In this document: one piece after another, positions 27,311 to 32,427 of the stretch | How positions within the stretch are numbered: the stretch's first letter is position 1 | Layout of the letters: each line of letters begins with the position of its first letter | Source of the DNA: Paludibacteraceae bacterium | Lineage (GTDB): Bacteria > Bacteroidota > Bacteroidia > Bacteroidales > Paludibacteraceae | Reading direction: 5' to 3' | Length of the DNA stretch: 32,427 bases | NCBI GenBank assembly: GCA_024401645.1 | Contig: JAKSKR010000034.1 | Coordinates: 1-32,427 of the forward strand | Translations under genes and position numbers: made by a program | Notes under the pieces: model-generated | What the model was told of the DNA's origin: nothing | What the model saw: the letters and a program-made list of their open reading frames with translations, nothing else | The model's database searches: none

Positions 27311-28633
27311 TTACAATAAGTTGCTTGCAAGTTCACTCAATGCACTACGTTCGCCCTTAATTAGGTTGACGTGTGCGAAGAGTTCCTGACCGCGCATCTT
27401 GTCAATCATGTAAACGAGACCGTTTGACTGGCGATCGAGGTAAGGAGTGTCAATCTGCTGAATGTCACCAGTGAAGACAAGCTTACAGTTCTGACCGGCA
27501 CGTGTAATAATGGTCTTTATTTCGTGAGGGGTCAAGTTCTGTGCTTCGTCAATAATGAAGTAGGTGTCGTTCAAGCTACGTCCGCGAATGAAGGCAAGGG
27601 CTTCAATGACCAACTGGCCACTGTGCTGCATGTCGTCAATGGCAGAAACTTCCTTGCTCTGGGCTCCAAACTGGCGCTTAATGACACTCAAGTTGTCGAA
27701 CAGAGGCTGCATGTAAGGCGAAATTTTTGCCTTTTCGTCGCCTGGCAAGAAACCGAGGTCTTTATTTGACATTGCCACGATAGGACGTGCCAACAATATC
27801 TGGCTGTAATTCTTGCTCTGTGCTAGGGCTGCTGCCAAAGCCAAGAGGGTTTTACCTGTACCTGCCTTACCGGTTACGGCTACCAGTTTAAGGTTGTCGT
27901 TCATAAGGGCATCAAGTGCAAAGGTCTGTTCGGCGTTTCGGCCTTCAATGCCGTAGCACTTCTGTTTCTTAACAGGTCTTAAGGTGCTGGTTACAGGGTC
28001 GAGGTGTGCCAATACCGAAGACTTCTCGCTGTTCAAGATGACGTATTCGTTGTTGACTACCTTGTCTTGCATTTCAAGCACTTCCATGAAAGGAAGTCCC
28101 GAACCTACGAAAACGCGGTCTACCATGTCGCCAGGTAAGGCAAATTCCTGCTGTGCCTGTTCGAAGATGTCAATGTTGTTGACCTTGTCGTTCTTGTAGT
28201 CTTCGCATTCAATGCCAAGAGCTTTGGCCTTCATGCGCAAGTTGATGTCTTTCGAAACCAGAACGGTCTTGTGCTTCTTGTCCTTTTCCTGTAGGTCGAG
28301 GGCAACGGCTATGATTTTATGGTCTGGAATCTTTTCTGCAAAAGCCTTGGCAATCTTTTCAGGGTAAACGTCATTCATTGCAACGTGCAGTGTGCCAAGT
28401 CCGGTGCCAAGCTCAACGCCTTTGCTAAAGATGTCGGCAGTGGCAAGGCTGTCAAGTTCACGTGCAAATTCGCGGCTATTGTAGTTAATCTGGTCGGTTC
28501 CTTTCTTGAACTTGTCGAGCTCTTCAAGAACTACAATAGGAATGTATATGTCGTTTTCCTGAAAATTATAAATGCATCTGTAGTCGTGCAAAATAACGTT
28601 GGTGTCTAGCACGAAATTCTTTTTAGTTTCCAT
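27311..28633 (-). CDS. PIN-PhoH family ATPase/ribonuclease-like protein
   Basis: The 440-residue protein joins an N-terminal PIN domain (D10 in VLDTNVILHD, later acidic residues near SKDINLRMKA) to a C-terminal PhoH ATPase. Walker A is GKAGTGKT (255-262) and Walker B is IIDEAQN. PhoH2-type proteins are ATP-dependent helicase/RNases; the PIN domain would cut RNA. I place the start at METKKNFVLD (28633). An in-frame reading reaches 28762, and the promoter candidate at 28794-28824 would place that longer start within the transcript, so an extended N-terminus is possible. A strong terminator follows. Confidence 0.9.
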   Translation of the reverse strand: METKKNFVLDTNVILHDYRCIYNFQENDIYIPIVVLEELDKFKKGTDQINYNSREFARELDSLATADIFSKGVELGTGLGTLHVAMNDVYPEKIAKAFAEKIPDHKIIAVALDLQEKDKKHKTVLVSKDINLRMKAKALGIECEDYKNDKVNNIDIFEQAQQEFALPGDMVDRVFVGSGLPFMEVLEMQDKVVNNEYVILNSEKSSVLAHLDPVTSTLRPVKKQKCYGIEGRNAEQTFALDALMNDNLKLVAVTGKAGTGKTLLALAAALAQSKNYSQILLARPIVAMSNKDLGFLPGDEKAKISPYMQPLFDNLSVIKRQFGAQSKEVSAIDDMQHSGQLVIEALAFIRGRSLNDTYFIIDEAQNLTPHEIKTIITRAGQNCKLVFTGDIQQIDTPYLDRQSNGLVYMIDKMRGQELFAHVNLIKGERSALSELASNLL

Positions 28634-28793
28634 GGCTGTATGTTTTTTAGATGTAGCCGCCCCTTCAGTCTGACTCGCAGCCTCTATTGCGGTTTTCATG
28701 TAGATATTTAAATTGTGTTTTTCTATGGCTTGGCTAAATCTCAAGTACGTCTCTGTTTCCAATCCGCTACTTTTTGATTAACTTCGCTTGTTG

Positions 28794-28824
28794 TAAAGTT
28801 AGAAATTAAATTGAAATAATCAAA
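28794..28824 (-). promoter_or_regulatory. Candidate promoter of the PhoH gene
   Basis: On the minus strand: TTTG (28824-28821), a 19-bp spacer, then TAACTTTA (28801-28794), one base off the -7 consensus. A weaker plus-strand candidate for folC (TTTC 28756-28759, TAACTTCG 28779-28786) lies just beside it. Confidence 0.45.
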
Positions 28825-28852
28825 TCCTAGAAAATATATTTAACAACATACT

Positions 28853-30145
28853 ATGACCTACGAAGAGACGATAAAATACATATATGGACGCATGCCGCTT
28901 TTCCAAGTGGTTGGCTCGTCGGCCTATAAGGAAGGGCTTGACGGAATGCGTGCTTTCGACGAAGTTTTAGGGCACCCGCACTCCTCGTTCAAGACCATAC
29001 ACGTGGCTGGAACGAACGGGAAGGGCTCTAGTAGCCACACCTTGGCTTCTGTGTTGCAGAGTGCCGGCTATAAGGTGGGCTTGTTTACTTCGCCACACCT
29101 TAAGGACTTCCGCGAGCGTGTGCGTGTTAACGGTGAAATGATGTCGAAAGATTTTGTGGTCGACTTCGTTGAAAAATATGGTAAGGTGTTCGACGTCATC
29201 TATCCTTCGTTTTTCGAGGTGTGTGTGGCAATGGCTTTCAGCTATTTCCAGCAAGAGAAGGTCGACGTGGCAGTTATTGAGGTCGGTTTGGGCGGTCGGC
29301 TCGACAGTACGAATATCATCACTCCCGAACTCTCGGTCATTACCAACATCAGTTTCGACCACACCAACATGCTGGGTAACACGTTGGGCGAAATTGCGGC
29401 AGAAAAGGCTGGCATAATGAAACCGGGTGTGCCGGTGGTTATTGGCGAGGCCGAAGAGCCGGAAATACGCAATGTGTTCTTGCAGAAAGCATCTGCCGTT
29501 GGTGCTCCTATCCATTTTGTTGATCAGGAAATTGCTTCTTGCAAGGTAGAACCTGGTTTTGCCGATAAGACGGCTGTGCTGAACTTCAATATAGATGGCA
29601 CCTCTTTCTCGACAACCCTGTTGGGCGACTACCAGCACCGCAACATGCAAACGGCTTTCTTGGCGGTTAAGTACTTGCGTGAGGTTGGCTTCGAAATTTC
29701 CGACGAGGCTCTTCAACACGGATTCTTGAACACCGTTGGCCAAACGCATTTGTTGGGACGCTGGCAACAGTTGTGCGACAATCCGCTCACCCTTTGCGAT
29801 ACTGGCCACAACGAGGCTGGCATCCGTTTCGTGACTGCCCAAATTGAACGTACCCCACACAACAAGATCCGCTTTATATATGGTGTAATGAAGGATAAGG
29901 ATGTGGAGCATATTCTTCCGCTTCTGCCGCAAGACGCCATCTATTACTATACGCAGGCATCAACCCCACGCGCAATGCCGTGCGACGAGCTGAAAAGGCG
30001 TGCCAATGCGGGAGGCTTGAAGGGCGAGGCTTATGCTAATGTTGCTGATGCCATGGCGGCTGCACAACGCGATGCCGAACCGGGCGACCTCATTTTCGTG
30101 GGTGGTAGCACCTATGTGGTTGCCGAAATTCCAGGCCTAGAATAA
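28853..30145 (+). CDS. folC: Bifunctional dihydrofolate / folylpolyglutamate synthase
   Basis: A 430-residue FolC. The P-loop is GTNGKGS (53-59), followed by the FTSPHL motif, VIEVGLGGRLD, and the ISFDHTNMLG and EKAGIMKP stretches. It adds glutamate to dihydropteroate or folates using ATP in the cytosol. The length is normal. It is divergent from the PhoH gene and followed after 57 bp by an unrelated secreted protein. Confidence 0.94.
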   Translation: MTYEETIKYIYGRMPLFQVVGSSAYKEGLDGMRAFDEVLGHPHSSFKTIHVAGTNGKGSSSHTLASVLQSAGYKVGLFTSPHLKDFRERVRVNGEMMSKDFVVDFVEKYGKVFDVIYPSFFEVCVAMAFSYFQQEKVDVAVIEVGLGGRLDSTNIITPELSVITNISFDHTNMLGNTLGEIAAEKAGIMKPGVPVVIGEAEEPEIRNVFLQKASAVGAPIHFVDQEIASCKVEPGFADKTAVLNFNIDGTSFSTTLLGDYQHRNMQTAFLAVKYLREVGFEISDEALQHGFLNTVGQTHLLGRWQQLCDNPLTLCDTGHNEAGIRFVTAQIERTPHNKIRFIYGVMKDKDVEHILPLLPQDAIYYYTQASTPRAMPCDELKRRANAGGLKGEAYANVADAMAAAQRDAEPGDLIFVGGSTYVVAEIPGLE

Positions 30146-30179
30146 CTTATCAGTCGATAGGCGGTAAAATCGTTATGGG

Positions 30180-30187
30180 TATCTTTG
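30180..30187 (+). promoter_or_regulatory. -7 element for the YD/Sel1/TonB-C gene
   Basis: TATCTTTG fits TAnnTTTG, 15 bp before the ATG at 30203. No good -33 element is seen at standard spacing. Confidence 0.45.
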
Positions 30188-30202
30188 AAAAAATGAAAAA
30201 AC

Positions 30203-32044
30203 ATGAAACAGTTTGCTCTCTACATTCTATTTTTATCTCTTTCGCTTACAAACGCTTTTGCCGTTAAGTTCAGCATTGAGAAAATCGATTACCATGCCAA
30301 TTGTAAGGGACCGGTAAAGTCTGTGAAGGAAATAAATGAAAACTCTGTTTACATATCTTACTACGCAGAAGATGGCCGATTCCTCCGCGGCGACCAGATT
30401 AACAACGGCAAAACAAAAACGGTTTCCAGCATAAAATACAACAAATATGGAAATCCGGTGGAATATATCAGCTACGGCGATACTACTCTCCTAAAATATA
30501 ACAGCCAACAGCAGCTGGTTTTCATTGAAGAACATTCTGGCAACTACGTAAGCTTGTCGGAAAAACAATACAATCCGAAAGGGCTAGAATGCAGGGCCAT
30601 AGGCTTTAGAAGGTCTGGCGAATACGATGTGATGGGTGATTTCTTCTACGACGATAACAACAACGTTACGGAAATACGCAGCTATAGGTGTAGACGGAAG
30701 GGTTGGGAAAAAACTGGACTCATACAAAAAGAATATACCGAAAACAACGTACTGAAAACTGAATACTGGTACGACTATGGTTGGAACAACACCGCACAAA
30801 CAATCAGATGCAAGAAAATCTTCAATAGCGCGGGAAAATTGGAGACTGAATTAGAATACGGCATCGATGGCGTGGCCTACGGCAAAACCACCTATATCTA
30901 CGACGAACAGGGCAACATGACAAAAAGATACAGAACAGACTCCAAGCTTCTGAGAGATGTCCAAACCAAAACCTACACATACGACAAATATGGCAATCCA
31001 ACCGAAATTAAGATTGTAAAAGAGGTAAACGGGAAGGTTGACTATTCAAATACAACAAGGTATGAATACGAGTACTATCCAACAGTAAAAAAAGCAATAG
31101 AGCCTGCCAAGGCAAAAGTGACAGCTTACGGCCCAACCGCAAAGTTGGAATCGGAAGGGAAATGGACACAGTCTTTCAAAACTTTAACAGACCTCGCTGC
31201 CAAGGGAAACAAGGAGGCGCAATGCCGCCTGGCTTACTACTACGCTACTGCGACTGCCACCCCAGCTGACTTCCAGAAAGCGGCAGAACTCTACAAGGCG
31301 GCTGCCGACAAGGGTAGTGCAGAAGCGCAATACTATTTGGGCTATTGCTATTTTATGGGCACCGGTGTGGAACGAAGCATCGATGAGGCCGGAAAATGGT
31401 TTGCTATGGCTGCCGAGAAAGGCTACAAAAAAGCCTACTACGATGCCGCACTTCTCATTCAAGCGCAATCGGGAGACGATGTGTCGGAAAAAGGAATGAG
31501 ATATTTTAAAAAGTCGGCTGCCACAGGTTACCAACCGGCAAAAAGAATTATACAGACTTTTGAGGAATACCAAAACGAACAGGAAGAAAAGCGGAAAGCG
31601 GCCGAAAAGGCAAAGAAGCTTGCAAAGTCCAAGAAAAACGAAGTTGCAATAGCTGCTGCCGATGAGGTTGTAACAGCCGTTGAACGGGTGATGGAATATG
31701 TGGAGAATGATGACTTCGTTTATACGAAGGTAGAAGAAAAAGCCAGCTATAAGGGCGGTCTGAAAGCCATGAAAGAATATTTAGAGCAAAATCTTGTCTA
31801 TCCCGAGCAGGCGAAGAAAGAAGGCAAGCAGGGTACAGTATTCTTAATAATCACCGTCAACAAAGACGGTTCTATTACCGACATCGAAATCGTACGTCCT
31901 GTCGATCCTGCAATTGACATAGAGGCTGTCAGACTGGTGAAGGGAATGCCGAACTGGGTGCCGGGTAAGATCCAAGGAAAACCAGTCCGTTCTAAATATA
32001 CGCTTCCAATCAAGTTTACCATTCCGGAAACCATAGCGCAATAA
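30203..32044 (+). CDS. Secreted protein with YD-like repeats, Sel1-like repeats and a TonB C-terminal domain
   Basis: A 613-residue protein with a signal peptide (cleavage near AFA, residue about 20). Residues about 40-300 contain several Tyr/Asp/Asn/Gly-rich beta repeats such as YNKYGNPVEY, YDEQGNMTKRY and YDKYGNPTEI, which resemble RHS/YD repeats. Residues about 325-455 carry three to four Sel1-like helical repeats (for example KGSAEAQYYLGYCYFMGTGV). A Lys/Glu/Ala-rich linker follows (about 455-490). A clear TonB-C domain (about 514-608) ends the protein, with YPEQAKKEGKQGTVFL, IEIVRPVDPAIDIEA and a closing KFTI. It is probably periplasmic or outer-membrane associated. Function is unknown; there is no toxin domain and no anchor helix. 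Confidence 0.85.
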   Translation: MKQFALYILFLSLSLTNAFAVKFSIEKIDYHANCKGPVKSVKEINENSVYISYYAEDGRFLRGDQINNGKTKTVSSIKYNKYGNPVEYISYGDTTLLKYNSQQQLVFIEEHSGNYVSLSEKQYNPKGLECRAIGFRRSGEYDVMGDFFYDDNNNVTEIRSYRCRRKGWEKTGLIQKEYTENNVLKTEYWYDYGWNNTAQTIRCKKIFNSAGKLETELEYGIDGVAYGKTTYIYDEQGNMTKRYRTDSKLLRDVQTKTYTYDKYGNPTEIKIVKEVNGKVDYSNTTRYEYEYYPTVKKAIEPAKAKVTAYGPTAKLESEGKWTQSFKTLTDLAAKGNKEAQCRLAYYYATATATPADFQKAAELYKAAADKGSAEAQYYLGYCYFMGTGVERSIDEAGKWFAMAAEKGYKKAYYDAALLIQAQSGDDVSEKGMRYFKKSAATGYQPAKRIIQTFEEYQNEQEEKRKAAEKAKKLAKSKKNEVAIAAADEVVTAVERVMEYVENDDFVYTKVEEKASYKGGLKAMKEYLEQNLVYPEQAKKEGKQGTVFLIITVNKDGSITDIEIVRPVDPAIDIEAVRLVKGMPNWVPGKIQGKPVRSKYTLPIKFTIPETIAQ

Positions 32045-32200
32045 AACGGAAAGGGAGCTCTGATTATGAAACTGCACAAGGAAACCTCCCTTATCGCAGT
32101 GTGGTTGGCGTTTGATTCCTATTTTGTGGTGAGAGGGAATTTTTTAAGGGTTTGAAAACCAGATGGAAATAAAATTTATTCAAAAAAATGCTCTCAAAAG

Positions 32201-32231
32201 TTTGCATTGTCTCCAAAAATCTCTAACTTTG
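32201..32231 (+). promoter_or_regulatory. Promoter of the tRNA-Val genes
   Basis: TTTG (32201-32204), a 19-bp spacer and TAACTTTG (32224-32231), both exact consensus, 19 bp before the first tRNA. Confidence 0.75.
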
Positions 32232-32249
32232 CACCGCAATAAGGAAATC

Positions 32250-32324
32250 GGGTTCATAGCTCAGTTGGTTCAGAGCATCTGCCTTACAAGCAGAGGGTCC
32301 TAGGTTCGAATCCTAGTGGACCCA
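32250..32324 (+). tRNA. tRNA-Val (UAC)
   Basis: A complete 75-nt cloverleaf. The acceptor stem GGGTTCA pairs with TGGACCC (one G-U), and the anticodon stem TCTGC/GCAGA holds the loop CTTACAA with anticodon TAC. The T arm is CTAGG-TTCGAAT-CCTAG. The discriminator is A and no CCA is encoded. Confidence 0.97.
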
Positions 32325-32374
32325 CGATTTTAGAAAGCCTTCGGGCAAACGTTCTTTAATTATTATTAATTTTC

Positions 32375-32427
32375 GGGTTCATAGCTCAGTTGGTTCAGAG
32401 CATCTGCCTTACAAGCAGAGGGTCCTA
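32375..32427 (+). tRNA. tRNA-Val (UAC), second copy, cut by the window edge
   Basis: The visible 53 nt are identical to the first tRNA-Val, including the TAC anticodon loop. The T arm and 3' acceptor lie beyond the window. A 50-bp spacer separates the two, so they are probably one transcript. Confidence 0.93.

Noticed and set aside
28967..29932. 321-codon minus-strand ORF opposite folC
   Set aside because: Shadow of folC; no start context, promoter or protein family features.
30320..31100. RHS-type toxin in the YD-like repeat protein
   Set aside because: There is no RHS core end motif or C-terminal toxin; the protein ends in Sel1-like and TonB-C modules.

Overview
The window looks like a Bacteroidales chromosome, most likely Prevotellaceae. 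The evidence is the T9SS C-terminal sorting domain on the secreted glycosidase, the repeated Bacteroidetes-type promoter pattern (TTTG, 19-21 bp, TAnnTTTG), the DUF4836 and DUF6485-like proteins, and the near absence of Shine-Dalgarno sequences. Genus-level assignment is inference. I saw no CRISPR array, phage, transposase or rRNA.

Left to right. A secreted multidomain GH43 arabinanase-like enzyme (minus) is followed by a small membrane protein (minus). On the plus strand come a GNAT-HD fusion protein, then a 4-TM protein paired with an SPFH/prohibitin-like protein and closed by a terminator. Next are two tandem, almost identical AAA-ATPase/PD-(D/E)XK genes (6868-10100) that differ only in two sharply bounded patches. 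A tightly packed six-gene minus-strand operon follows (15602 to 10254): hot-dog thioesterase, ketosynthase with an extra C-terminal KS-like half, acyl carrier protein, FabF-like ketosynthase, a ketosynthase-like protein lacking the catalytic triad, and a membrane-anchored NodB-type deacetylase. It resembles part of a type II fatty-acid/aryl-polyene-like pathway but has no reductase or dehydratase.

The middle is housekeeping: clpB, an outer membrane porin-like protein, gyrB, and a 62-residue cysteine-rich protein. A minus-strand ABC ATPase-permease-MarR operon follows, with a perfect palindrome over its promoter -7 element, which suggests autoregulation. Then come a DUF4836 protein and a small TonB-C-domain protein (both minus), a PIN-PhoH ATPase (minus), divergent folC (plus), and a secreted protein combining YD-like, Sel1-like and TonB-C modules. 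The window ends in two tandem tRNA-Val(UAC) genes, the second cut by the edge.

The items most worth a second look are the mosaic tandem ATPase/nuclease pair, the compact ketosynthase operon with its split or fused KS architecture, the MarR-palindrome-promoter arrangement, and the YD/Sel1/TonB-C protein.
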